Shown here: in pieces, positions 26,348 to 34,219 of the stretch
How the letters are laid out: each line of letters opens with the position of its first letter
How positions within the stretch are numbered: position 1 is the stretch's first letter
From: Flagellimonas taeanensis
Lineage (GTDB): Bacteria > Bacteroidota > Bacteroidia > Flavobacteriales > Flavobacteriaceae
Direction of reading: 5' to 3'
DNA length: 64,000 nucleotides
Assembly (NCBI RefSeq): GCF_003584105.1
Contig: NZ_QXFO01000022.1
Span: 131,501 to 195,500, forward strand
The notes under the pieces: generated by a model
The model's database searches: none
What the model saw: the letters and a program-made list of their open reading frames with translations, nothing else
Told to the model about the DNA's origin: nothing
Position numbers and translations under genes: made by a program

Positions 26348-28092
26348 AAATGAGAAGTACTTTTTGGGGACTTTTAAGTCTGGCATGGATGGCTACTATT
26401 CATGCACAGGAATTTAAGAAAGGGGATTTCATTCCTTGTCAGGAGATGCCATTTCTCATGGAGAATTTTGAAGCGGATTTCCAGGTGTTGGATAATTTTT
26501 ATAGTCCTTCCACAGGGCCATACTATGGTTTTGGACGAAGAGGTCAATCAGCTTCATATCCGGAAAAATTGGACCGAATGGACCGCTTGTACCATCAGTA
26601 TTTGGACAAGCTGACCGCTGTTGATTTTGAGGCATTGCCCCAAGAATGTAAAGTGGACTATATCCTGTTCAAAAGAGACCTCAATGAAAACTTGCGTCAA
26701 TCCCAAGTGGAAAGACGTGAGCTGGACAGCGTGGCCCAATGGTTCCCTTTCAGCGACACCGTGTACGATTTGTTCAAATTGAGAAGAAGGGGAATTCAGC
26801 CCGATGCGCAACAAGTGGCAAAGGATTGGTCCAGTATCTTTGATCAAATTGATTCACTGAAAACCGTCTTGAGAAATTCCGATGACCTGAGCGTTTTGGT
26901 CATCAGAAAAGCAACTGAGGTTGGCAATGGATTGCAGCAGACTTTGGCTGATGTTCATGGGTTCTATAATGGATACGACCCTATGTTCACGTGGTGGGTC
27001 TCAAAGACCTATGAAGATTTGGATGCATCCTTAAAGGAATACACCGAGCTGTTCAAGCAGAAGCAGACCCCGGACAAAAATGGGATCGTTTCCCGAAAAC
27101 CAGTAGGTCGCGAGGAACTTATCCGCCTATTGGAATATCAAATGGTTCCGTATACGCCTGAGGAGCTCACCAAAATAGCTAATGAGGAATTTGCCTGGTG
27201 CGAAAAGGAAATGTTGAAGGCATCACAAGAACTTGGGTTTGGAAACGATTGGAAAGCCGCCCTTGAGCATGTGAAGGATACCTACGTTCCCCCAGGAAAG
27301 CAACCGGAGGCCATTTTGGATCTTTACGACACCTCTATCGATTTTTTGAAAAAGAACGACTTGATCACCATTTCCCCCTTGGCCGAAGAAGTTTGGGGGA
27401 TGTATATGATGTCACCGGAAAGACAGCGTACCAATGCCTTTTTTACAGGCGGATGGAACATTACCATTTCCTATCCTACAAACACCATGGACCACGAGTT
27501 TAAGATGATGAGCATGCGCGGAAACAACCCTAATTTTTCGTTTGCTACCGTACACCATGAATTGATCCCCGGACATAACATGCAGTACTTTATGAATGCC
27601 CGGCACCGTACCTATAGAGATTTTGGGACCCCATTTTGGATGGAAGGATGGGCATTGTACTGGGAGCTCTTGTTGTGGGACATGGATTTCCCGACCACAC
27701 CTGAGGAACGGATAGGAATGTTGTTCTGGCATATGCACCGTTGCGCCAGGATTATTTTCTCCTTCAATTTTCATATGGGCGAATGGACACCGCAGCAGTG
27801 TATCGATTTTTTGGTTGATAAGGTCGGCCATGAACGGATCAATGCGGAAAGCGAGATCCGCGGACCCTTGTCAAGCAATAGCAATCCGCTATATCAAGTA
27901 GGCTATTTAACGGGAGGTCGTCAATTCTATGCCTTGAAAAAGGAAATGGTGGACAGTGGAAAAATGGAGATCAAGGAATTCCATGACAAGGCCATCAAGT
28001 TGAATGCCATGCCCATGGAAATGATACGGGCCATCATGACGGATCAAAAATTGACCAAGGATTTCAAGACCAATTGGAAGTTCTACGAATAG
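26344..28092 (+). CDS. DUF885 family predicted zinc peptidase 3
   Basis: A 582-residue exported DUF885 protein. I place the start at the ATG at 26344, which overlaps the preceding stop (ATGA) and gives the signal peptide MKMRSTFWGLLSLAWMATIH. The motif is VHHELIPGHNMQYFMNARH near residue 402, the most canonical of the three. MEGWALYWELLLWD follows, where the other two have TEGWALYWE. Predicted periplasmic metallopeptidase; substrate unknown. Given the flanking hydroxyproline pathway, peptides rich in proline or hydroxyproline are a reasonable guess. It is convergent with the AraC gene, with 43 bp between stops and no clear terminator. Confidence 0.87.
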   Translation: MKMRSTFWGLLSLAWMATIHAQEFKKGDFIPCQEMPFLMENFEADFQVLDNFYSPSTGPYYGFGRRGQSASYPEKLDRMDRLYHQYLDKLTAVDFEALPQECKVDYILFKRDLNENLRQSQVERRELDSVAQWFPFSDTVYDLFKLRRRGIQPDAQQVAKDWSSIFDQIDSLKTVLRNSDDLSVLVIRKATEVGNGLQQTLADVHGFYNGYDPMFTWWVSKTYEDLDASLKEYTELFKQKQTPDKNGIVSRKPVGREELIRLLEYQMVPYTPEELTKIANEEFAWCEKEMLKASQELGFGNDWKAALEHVKDTYVPPGKQPEAILDLYDTSIDFLKKNDLITISPLAEEVWGMYMMSPERQRTNAFFTGGWNITISYPTNTMDHEFKMMSMRGNNPNFSFATVHHELIPGHNMQYFMNARHRTYRDFGTPFWMEGWALYWELLLWDMDFPTTPEERIGMLFWHMHRCARIIFSFNFHMGEWTPQQCIDFLVDKVGHERINAESEIRGPLSSNSNPLYQVGYLTGGRQFYALKKEMVDSGKMEIKEFHDKAIKLNAMPMEMIRAIMTDQKLTKDFKTNWKFYE

Positions 28093-28135
28093 ATGGGCAA
28101 CCATGATCGGACTACCCTATTGGAGTTTGTTTGGT

Positions 28136-29011
28136 TCAAGAAGCCTTGGATTGGTTGTTCCATTTTTCAATGGAATATCTCCTGTACTGGGTTGGGGTAA
28201 CACCTTTCAGTTCCTTGAACTTCCTGTTGAAATTGGCAATGTTCAGAAAACCACATTGTTCGGAGACCATGGCAATGGAAAGATCGTTGTTCTTGAAGAG
28301 CAATCGGCATGCATGTTCTATCCGGATCTCGATCAAAAATTGAAAGAAGGTCTTGTTGGTCCTTTTCTTGAAATAACGGCAAAAAGCATTCTTGCTCATA
28401 TTGGCCCTATCGGCCACGGAATCCAACGAAAAGGATTCATGGAAATGGTTCAGGGCAAACTCGAACACATTGTTCATGCGGTTGCCCTCGTCGTTCGTGT
28501 AAATTTTTCGATACACGAAAGTGGACAAGGGTTGTCTTTCGGAGGAGATCATGATATCGAGTATGTGCAATAAGGTGGCTATCCGTTGTATGCGGCTTTG
28601 GTTTTTGAGATGACCGAAATGGAACGATAGCTTTTCCAGATTGGTCAATATTTTAATGCCATATCCTGATTCTTCGAAAAAGAGTTGGAGCCTGGTCATA
28701 TCCGACAGGTTGAAGAAATCCTTGCCAAAGGATTTTTTTGTGAAGAACAAGGTGTACATGACCGATTTGGAAGAGTTTTTCGGGTCGCTCCTGAACACAT
28801 GGGGCACATTTTCCCCAATGACCACCACATCACCTGCATTGAAATCGTTTACTGTGTCTCCCACAATGAGGGATCCCTCTCCCGAAGCAACATAGCTTAT
28901 CTGTATTTCTTCATGTTGGTGCAGTTTGTCATAAAAGACAATGCCGGTATCTTCTTGATACACCAGTGCTTCTTGCTCAGGTTTTGGGATTTTAAAAGGT
29001 AGAACTTTCAT
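28136..29011 (-). CDS. AraC-family transcriptional regulator
   Basis: A 291-residue regulator. Residues 1-90 are a cupin-type sensor (HQHEEIQISYVASGEGSLIVGDTVNDFNAGDVVVIGENVPHVF). Residues 190-285 are two helix-turn-helix motifs of the AraC type: SLDSVADRANMSKNAFCRYFKKRTNKTFFQFL and LSIAMVSEQCGFLNIANFNRKFKELKGVTPTQYRR. It faces the hydroxyproline operon across a 267-bp divergent region that holds two copies of the 24-bp motif. It is therefore the best candidate for the protein that reads that motif, with hydroxyproline or a derivative as the inducer (inference). One motif copy sits 60 bp before its own start, which would allow autoregulation. Confidence 0.88.
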   Translation of the reverse strand: MKVLPFKIPKPEQEALVYQEDTGIVFYDKLHQHEEIQISYVASGEGSLIVGDTVNDFNAGDVVVIGENVPHVFRSDPKNSSKSVMYTLFFTKKSFGKDFFNLSDMTRLQLFFEESGYGIKILTNLEKLSFHFGHLKNQSRIQRIATLLHILDIMISSERQPLSTFVYRKIYTNDEGNRMNNVFEFALNHFHESFSLDSVADRANMSKNAFCRYFKKRTNKTFFQFLIEIRIEHACRLLFKNNDLSIAMVSEQCGFLNIANFNRKFKELKGVTPTQYRRYSIEKWNNQSKAS

Positions 29012-29028
29012 AGCGCGGAGGTTTTGTA

Positions 29029-29036
29029 TAAAATTA
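29029..29036 (-). promoter_or_regulatory. Possible -7 box of the AraC gene
   Basis: TAATTTTA on the minus strand, near TAnnTTTG. It starts 34 bp downstream (minus direction) of motif copy b and lies 18 bp before the AraC start codon. Confidence 0.4.
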
Positions 29037-29070
29037 ATGACTTTATTGGTTGAAATGGCATATTGGGGTA

Positions 29071-29094
29071 ATATAGTATTGGTTTTAGATAATA
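29071..29094 (+). promoter_or_regulatory. Hydroxyproline-regulon motif, copy b (AraC side)
   Basis: ATATAGTAT, eight bases (TGGTTTTA), GATAATA. It is 60 bp upstream of the AraC start and is inverted relative to that gene. Confidence 0.65.
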
Positions 29095-29197
29095 AAAATC
29101 AAGAAAGGGGCTATGTCCCTTGTTCTGGCTGTTGATATCCTCCGATTTTTTAGCTAAATTTTGCCCATTGAATTGGGTATGTCCCGTTCTTCCGTCA

Positions 29198-29221
29198 ATA
29201 TAGTATCATAAAAGGCTAATA
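29198..29221 (+). promoter_or_regulatory. Hydroxyproline-regulon motif, copy c (catabolic operon)
   Basis: ATATAGTAT, eight bases (CATAAAAG), GCTAATA. It lies 57 bp upstream of the first catabolic gene. The promoter box begins 29 bp after it, which puts the motif near -55, a usual activator position. Confidence 0.75.
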
Positions 29222-29250
29222 AATAGACTCGATCTTGGTAAATGGTCTTT

Positions 29251-29258
29251 TACTTTTG
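29251..29258 (+). promoter_or_regulatory. Promoter -7 box of the hydroxyproline operon
   Basis: TACTTTTG, a full match to the Bacteroidota TAnnTTTG consensus, 20 bp before the start codon at 29279. Confidence 0.7.
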
Positions 29259-29278
29259 TAATTAAAATACTAAACATT

Positions 29279-30202
29279 ATGATACAATGGGAAGGCATTA
29301 TGCCTGCTGTAACGACAAAATTCACTAGCGAGGACAAATTGGACCTTGCCATGTTTGAGAAGAACATCAAGGCCCAAATGGATGCTGGAGTCCATGGGAT
29401 TATTTTAGGTGGCTCACTGGGGGAAGCCAGTACGCTTACCCAAGAGGAAAAAGAAACCTTGATCAAGGCTACACTTAAAATGGTAGGAGGCCAAATTCCT
29501 GTTGTGATGACCATAGCCGAACAAAGCACTAAAGAGGCTATTTTCATGGCCCAACAAGCCGAAAAGGCAGGTGCCCAAGGAATTATGGTGTTGCCTCCAA
29601 TGAGGTATAAGGCAACCGATCATGAAACCGTTGTGTTTTTTAAGTCCATAGCCAACAGCACCTCACTTCCCATGATGATCTATAACAATCCCATAGATTA
29701 TAAAATTGAGGTAACTTTGGATATGATGGAAGAATTGTTGGAGTGCGATAATATCCAGGCCGTAAAGGAATCCACAAGGGACATTACCAATATCATTAGG
29801 TTGAAAAACCGTTTTGGCGACCGTTTGAAGGTCTTCACCGGGGTGGACACTCTAGGACTGGAGAGCCTGGTGAGTGGTGCCGATGGTTGGGTGGCCGGAT
29901 TGGTATGTGCCTATCCAGCAGAGACCGTTGCCATATACGAATTGGTCAAAGCGGGAAAAATCGATGAGGCCCTAGAGATCTACAGGTGGTTCATGCCTTT
30001 GTTGGAGTTGGATATAGTCCCTCAATTGGTGCAGAACATCAAGTTGGCGGAAGTGGCCACTGGGATCGGTACCGAAAACGTAAGGCCACCAAGATTGCCC
30101 TTGCAAGGAAAAGAAAGGGAGCGGGTCCTCAACATTATAGAGACTGCCATGAAGAGCAGACCGGTGCTCCCAGAATATAAGAATATAAAAAGCACAGTAT
30201 GA
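29279..30202 (+). CDS. DapA-family lyase, probable 1-pyrroline-4-hydroxy-2-carboxylate deaminase
   Basis: A 307-residue aldolase of the dihydrodipicolinate synthase/N-acetylneuraminate lyase family. The Schiff-base lysine is in IQAVKESTRD near residue 162, the conserved Tyr in MIYNNP near residue 136, and GGSLGEASTLT near residue 41-51 replaces the usual GTTGE loop. In this context it should convert the product of D-hydroxyproline oxidation to 2-oxoglutarate semialdehyde, the third step of trans-4-hydroxyproline breakdown. The function comes from the neighbours: semialdehyde dehydrogenase, hydroxyproline epimerase and an FAD dehydrogenase all follow. It overlaps the next gene by 4 bp (ATGA). 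It is first gene of the operon. Confidence 0.88.
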   Translation: MIQWEGIMPAVTTKFTSEDKLDLAMFEKNIKAQMDAGVHGIILGGSLGEASTLTQEEKETLIKATLKMVGGQIPVVMTIAEQSTKEAIFMAQQAEKAGAQGIMVLPPMRYKATDHETVVFFKSIANSTSLPMMIYNNPIDYKIEVTLDMMEELLECDNIQAVKESTRDITNIIRLKNRFGDRLKVFTGVDTLGLESLVSGADGWVAGLVCAYPAETVAIYELVKAGKIDEALEIYRWFMPLLELDIVPQLVQNIKLAEVATGIGTENVRPPRLPLQGKERERVLNIIETAMKSRPVLPEYKNIKSTV

Positions 30203-31725
30203 TTACAGGTAAAAACTGTATTGCAGGAGATTTTAGCGGAAAGGGGAACGTTGAGTTCAAAACAATGAACCCCAAATTGAACAGTGAAAACCCAACAACT
30301 TTTGTGGAAGCCACAAAAGAAGAGATTGAGGAGGCCGTTTCCGAAGCATGGAACGCCTTCAAAACGTATAGAAAACTACCAGGGGCAAAACGAGCAGCTT
30401 TTTTGAATGCCATTGCCGATGAAATTTTGGCCCTGGACCAAGAATTGGTGGATACCTACACCACAGAATCCGGGCTTCCCGAAGGAAGGGCCGTCGGGGA
30501 AAGGGGCAGGACCGTGTTCCAGTTGAGGACCTTTGCCGAACTGGTCGCCAATGATGATTGGAGGGAAAACACCTTCGATGCTGCCCAACCGGACAGAAAA
30601 CCCTTGCCAAAGGATGATTTGAGAAAGACAATGATTCCCTTAGGGCCTGTGACCGTATTTGGCGCCAGTAATTTTCCATTGGCCTATTCCACGGCAGGTG
30701 GCGACACTGCAAGTGCCTTGGCTGCAGGTTGCCCCGTAATCGTGAAATCGCATCCCATGCATGCAGGGACGTCTGAACTGGTTGCTTCGGCCATTGTAAA
30801 AGCTGCTGAAAAAACGGGCATGCCCAAAGGAGTGTTCTCCAGTATCAACGGGGGCATTCAGGCTGGGGTCGATTTGGTGAACCATCCCAAGGTAAAAGCG
30901 GTGGGATTCACGGGAAGTATCGGCGGGGGAAGAGCCCTGTTCGATTTGGCGGCAAAAAGAGAAGAGCCTATTCCCGTATTTGCGGAAATGGGAAGCATCA
31001 ACCCGGTTATCATCACTCCGAGTGCCATATCCAAAAGGGCAGGAGAGATTGCCAAGACATACGCTGGTTCCATCACTTTGGGAACGGGTCAGTTTTGTAC
31101 CAATCCTGGTCTATTGTTGACGGTAAAGGATGGTAATACAGAGAATTTTGTAAATGAACTGGCCAAAGAGACCATTGCCCTGGACCCACAGTGCATGCTG
31201 CACCCCAATATCAAAAGCGGGTATGACAAAAAAGGTGCCGATGTAACTTCCCAGGCCGGGGTAGAGGTCGTTGGAAAAGTGGAAGGAACACTGGAACCCA
31301 ATTATGCGGCCTCAGTGGTGGCAACAGTATCGGGGACCGAGTTTTTGGCCAATCCCAAATTGCACCAAGAAGTTTTTGGGCCTTTTTCCATGGTGGTCCA
31401 GTGTAAGGATGAAACTGAGCTCCTTCAGATCATAGAAGGATTGGAAGGGCAATTGACCGGTACCCTTATTGCGGAGGAGGATGACGCCTTGGACTTGGTA
31501 GAAATTGTGGATGCCCTTCAGAATAGGGTGGGCAGGGTCATCTATAATGGCGTTCCCACAGGAGTTGAGGTCTGTCCGGCCATGCAACATGGCGGCCCTT
31601 ATCCGGCCTCAACGGATTCGAGGTTCACGGCGGTGGGCATCCATTCCATAAAAAGATGGGTAAGGCCTGTGAGCTATCAGTCCTTTCCGCAGTCATTGTT
31701 GCCGGAATACCTCAAGGGATACTAA
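30199..31725 (+). CDS. 2,5-dioxovalerate (2-oxoglutarate semialdehyde) dehydrogenase
   Basis: A 508-residue NAD(P)-dependent aldehyde dehydrogenase. The catalytic Cys lies in TLGTGQFCTNPGLL near residue 300, the general-base Glu in VFAEMGSINPV near residue 263, and the nucleotide-binding residues in GSIGGGRALFDLA near residue 235. The QFCTNPGL form and the N-terminus GKNCIAGDFSGKGNVEFKTMNP are typical of the KGSADH branch that oxidises 2-oxoglutarate semialdehyde to 2-oxoglutarate, the last step of hydroxyproline (and some pentose/aldarate) catabolism. It is translationally coupled to the deaminase. In the arabinose half no oxidative arabinose pathway exists, so hydroxyproline is the likely source of its substrate. 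Confidence 0.9.
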   Translation: MITGKNCIAGDFSGKGNVEFKTMNPKLNSENPTTFVEATKEEIEEAVSEAWNAFKTYRKLPGAKRAAFLNAIADEILALDQELVDTYTTESGLPEGRAVGERGRTVFQLRTFAELVANDDWRENTFDAAQPDRKPLPKDDLRKTMIPLGPVTVFGASNFPLAYSTAGGDTASALAAGCPVIVKSHPMHAGTSELVASAIVKAAEKTGMPKGVFSSINGGIQAGVDLVNHPKVKAVGFTGSIGGGRALFDLAAKREEPIPVFAEMGSINPVIITPSAISKRAGEIAKTYAGSITLGTGQFCTNPGLLLTVKDGNTENFVNELAKETIALDPQCMLHPNIKSGYDKKGADVTSQAGVEVVGKVEGTLEPNYAASVVATVSGTEFLANPKLHQEVFGPFSMVVQCKDETELLQIIEGLEGQLTGTLIAEEDDALDLVEIVDALQNRVGRVIYNGVPTGVEVCPAMQHGGPYPASTDSRFTAVGIHSIKRWVRPVSYQSFPQSLLPEYLKGY

Positions 31726-31772
31726 TTGCAGATTGATCACTAATAAATAGATGGTTTTTTAAAGAGCTACTA

Positions 31773-32780
31773 GTGGCAAGAAAAACATTTTTTTGTGTTG
31801 ATGCACATACCTGTGGCAACCCGGTTAGGGTTGTGGCAGGGGGAGGTCCCAACCTTTTAGGGGCCAACATGAGTGAAAAAAGACAGCATTTCCTCAAGGA
31901 ATATGACTGGATAAGAAAAGGGTTGATGTTTGAGCCCAGGGGACATGACATGATGAGCGGGAGCATTCTGTTCCCGCCCCATGAACCCGAAAATGACTTC
32001 GCCATCCTTTTCATAGAGACCTCCGGGTGTTTGCCCATGTGCGGGCACGGGACCATAGGGACCATAACCGTGGCTATTGAAGAGGGGTTGATTGCTCCCA
32101 AAGTGCCTGGAAAGATACGGATGGAAGCACCGGCCGGGTTGGTGGAGATCGAATACCAACAGACCGGAAAAAAAGTGGATTGGGTGCGTTTGGTGAATGT
32201 AAAATCCTATTTGGCCGCCGAAAATCTGACCGTGGAGTGCCCGGAATTGGGAGAAATCATTTTTGATGTGGCCTATGGTGGAAATTACTATGCCATTGTG
32301 GATCCCCAACAAAACTTCAAGGGAGTGCACCATTTTTCCGCAGGCCAGATCATTCAGTATTCCCAAGTGGTGCGAAATAGGATCAATGAAAAATATCCGG
32401 ACAAGTTCATCCATCCAGAAAACAGTACCATTCGCGATGTAAGCCATATGCTTTGGACGGGAGACCCAATTGACCCGACCTCATCCGGAAGGAATGCCGT
32501 TTTTTACGGGGACAAGGCGATAGACCGCTCCCCTTGTGGTACAGGAACCTCGGCCCGAATGGCCCAGTTGTATGCGAAGGGAAAATTGAAAGTGGGGGAA
32601 CCTTTCATCCACGAAAGTTTTATAGGCAGCAAGTTTATCGGGAAGGTGGTAAAGGAAACCACATTGGCGGACAAAATGGCTATCGTACCCAGTATCCAGG
32701 GATGGGCCCAGGTCACAGGATACAACAACATCATCATAGATGATGACGACCCGTACGCACACGGGTTTCAAGTGTTATAA
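31773..32780 (+). CDS. 4-hydroxyproline epimerase (proline racemase family)
   Basis: A 335-residue member of the proline racemase family. Both catalytic cysteines are present: PMCGHGTIG near residue 90 and DRSPCGTGTSARM near residue 253. Enzymes with two cysteines are racemases/epimerases; the related 3-hydroxyproline dehydratases have Thr instead of the second Cys. The opening FFCVDAHTCGNPVRVVAGGGP and GHDMMSGSIL are typical of the hydroxyproline epimerase branch. It converts trans-4-hydroxy-L-proline to cis-4-hydroxy-D-proline, the first step of the pathway. The start is GTG at 31773; an in-frame CTA precedes it and no ATG is available. It lies 47 bp after the dehydrogenase gene. Confidence 0.92.
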   Translation: MARKTFFCVDAHTCGNPVRVVAGGGPNLLGANMSEKRQHFLKEYDWIRKGLMFEPRGHDMMSGSILFPPHEPENDFAILFIETSGCLPMCGHGTIGTITVAIEEGLIAPKVPGKIRMEAPAGLVEIEYQQTGKKVDWVRLVNVKSYLAAENLTVECPELGEIIFDVAYGGNYYAIVDPQQNFKGVHHFSAGQIIQYSQVVRNRINEKYPDKFIHPENSTIRDVSHMLWTGDPIDPTSSGRNAVFYGDKAIDRSPCGTGTSARMAQLYAKGKLKVGEPFIHESFIGSKFIGKVVKETTLADKMAIVPSIQGWAQVTGYNNIIIDDDDPYAHGFQVL

Positions 32781-32791
32781 ATCGTTCCAAA

Positions 32792-34036
32792 ATGAAGAAA
32801 GTGATTGTTGTGGGGGGAGGCATCTCCGGACTTTTTAGTGCCTATTATTTGGTAAAGGAAGGGTATGAGGTAACGGTATTGGACCAGACCGATATGACCA
32901 GTGGGGCCTCTTACATCAATGCAGGATACATCACCCCGAGCCATTTTATACCCTTGGCCGCCCCAGGAATCATCACACAAGGCCTCAAATGGATGCTGGA
33001 CAGTTCCAGTCCGTTCTACATCAAACCCAGATGGGACATGGAATTCTTCAAATGGGCCCTGCTCTTCAAGAAATCGGCCACTGTTTCAAAAGTGAAAAAA
33101 GCAATGCCTGTTCTCATGGAACTCAACCTGAAGAGCAGGGATTTGTATGAAGAAATGCTGTCCGCCCAGAATTTTGACTTCCATTATGAAAGAAAAGGGG
33201 TACTGATGGCCTATTGTTCGGACAAGGCCGAAGAGGAAGAACACGAAGTGGCCGAACAAGCCATAAAAAAAGGTCTGGATGTTTCGGTGCTTACCAAAGA
33301 AGCACTGCACGAAATCCAACCAGTTTTTTCGGACAAGGTAAAGGGAGCGGTACACTATAAATGTGATGCCCATATGACCCCACACCATTTCATGCAACAA
33401 CTAAAGGATTGGTTGCTATCGCAAGGAGTGCGGTTCAGAATGGGACAAAAAGTAGAAGATGTCATTGTTGAGGGCAAAAAAATAGTGGCCATCAAAACCC
33501 ACAATACGGTTTTTGAGGCCGATGGATTTGTTCTGGCCTGTGGAAGCTGGACCTCAAAACTGGCATCCACTATAGGGTTGAACATTCCCATTCAAGGTGG
33601 AAAGGGGTATAGCATGGATGTGAACCGCCCCACCGGAATTACATTGCCTACCATATTGGTCGACGCCCGGATGGCAATCACCCCAATGGATGGTTTTACG
33701 CGTTTTGCCGGGACCATGGAATTCTCAGGCAACAACGATACCATCCAAAGAGAACGGGTCGAGGCCCTTGCAAAGGCGGTAAAGGCACATTATCAGAATA
33801 TTGAAATACTGCAAGCAGAAAAGGATAGGGCGACTTCAGGATTGAGGCCAGTATCCCCGGATGGATTGCCATATATTGGAAAAACCTCCAAATACAGCAA
33901 TCTTGTCATCGCATCGGGACATGCCATGATGGGGTGGAGCCTTGGTCCTATAACAGGCAAGTTGGTAGCACAGGAGATGGCCAATGCACAACCCTTGATC
34001 GATCTTTCCCCACTTTCCCCCGACCGATTCAACTAA
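32792..34036 (+). CDS. FAD-dependent D-amino-acid (D-hydroxyproline) dehydrogenase
   Basis: A 414-residue flavoprotein of the DadA/D-amino-acid dehydrogenase family. The FAD-binding dinucleotide motif VIVVGGGISGLFSAYYL opens the protein and the ribose-binding Glu/Asp lies in VTVLDQTD. The second half has GFVLACGSWTSKLA and TSGLRPVSPDGLPYIGKT near residue 347-364, the usual C-terminal FAD contact, followed by GHAMMGWSLGPITGKL. It should oxidise cis-4-hydroxy-D-proline to 1-pyrroline-4-hydroxy-2-carboxylate, the second pathway step. As last gene of the four it completes the pathway. It is a single-subunit form, with no extra Fe-S subunits as in the three-subunit HcnABC-like enzymes. Confidence 0.9.
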   Translation: MKKVIVVGGGISGLFSAYYLVKEGYEVTVLDQTDMTSGASYINAGYITPSHFIPLAAPGIITQGLKWMLDSSSPFYIKPRWDMEFFKWALLFKKSATVSKVKKAMPVLMELNLKSRDLYEEMLSAQNFDFHYERKGVLMAYCSDKAEEEEHEVAEQAIKKGLDVSVLTKEALHEIQPVFSDKVKGAVHYKCDAHMTPHHFMQQLKDWLLSQGVRFRMGQKVEDVIVEGKKIVAIKTHNTVFEADGFVLACGSWTSKLASTIGLNIPIQGGKGYSMDVNRPTGITLPTILVDARMAITPMDGFTRFAGTMEFSGNNDTIQRERVEALAKAVKAHYQNIEILQAEKDRATSGLRPVSPDGLPYIGKTSKYSNLVIASGHAMMGWSLGPITGKLVAQEMANAQPLIDLSPLSPDRFN

Positions 34037-34144
34037 TACATCCTCATCTACTGGTCTCTTGGCACTAACCTATGGTACGCTGCATTTTATATAGGTACCA
34101 TTCAAATCGTACACTTTTTTGCATCTGAATAGGCATTTAGGGTA

Positions 34145-34168
34145 ATATAGTATCAGTATCAGGTAATA
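34145..34168 (+). promoter_or_regulatory. Hydroxyproline-regulon motif, copy d (DPP IV operon)
   Basis: ATATAGTAT, eight bases (CAGTATCA), GGTAATA. It sits between the D-hydroxyproline dehydrogenase gene and the DPP IV gene. A TAGTTTTA box begins 30 bp after it. Confidence 0.75.
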
Positions 34169-34198
34169 AGAACTGATGGACAATTGGAGATTATCTCT

Positions 34199-34206
34199 AG
34201 TTTTAA
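34199..34206 (+). promoter_or_regulatory. Probable -7 box of the DPP IV operon
   Basis: TAGTTTTA, one change from TAnnTTTG, 30 bp beyond motif copy d. It implies a transcript start near 34212, which excludes the upstream ATG at 34184 as the translation start. Confidence 0.5.
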
Positions 34207-34219
34207 CCTTATGTATACT

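Noticed and set aside
34184-34219. The earliest in-frame ATG (34184) of the DPP IV gene as start
   Set aside because: It lies before the predicted promoter box at 34199-34206 and spoils the signal peptide; 34220 or 34211 fits better.
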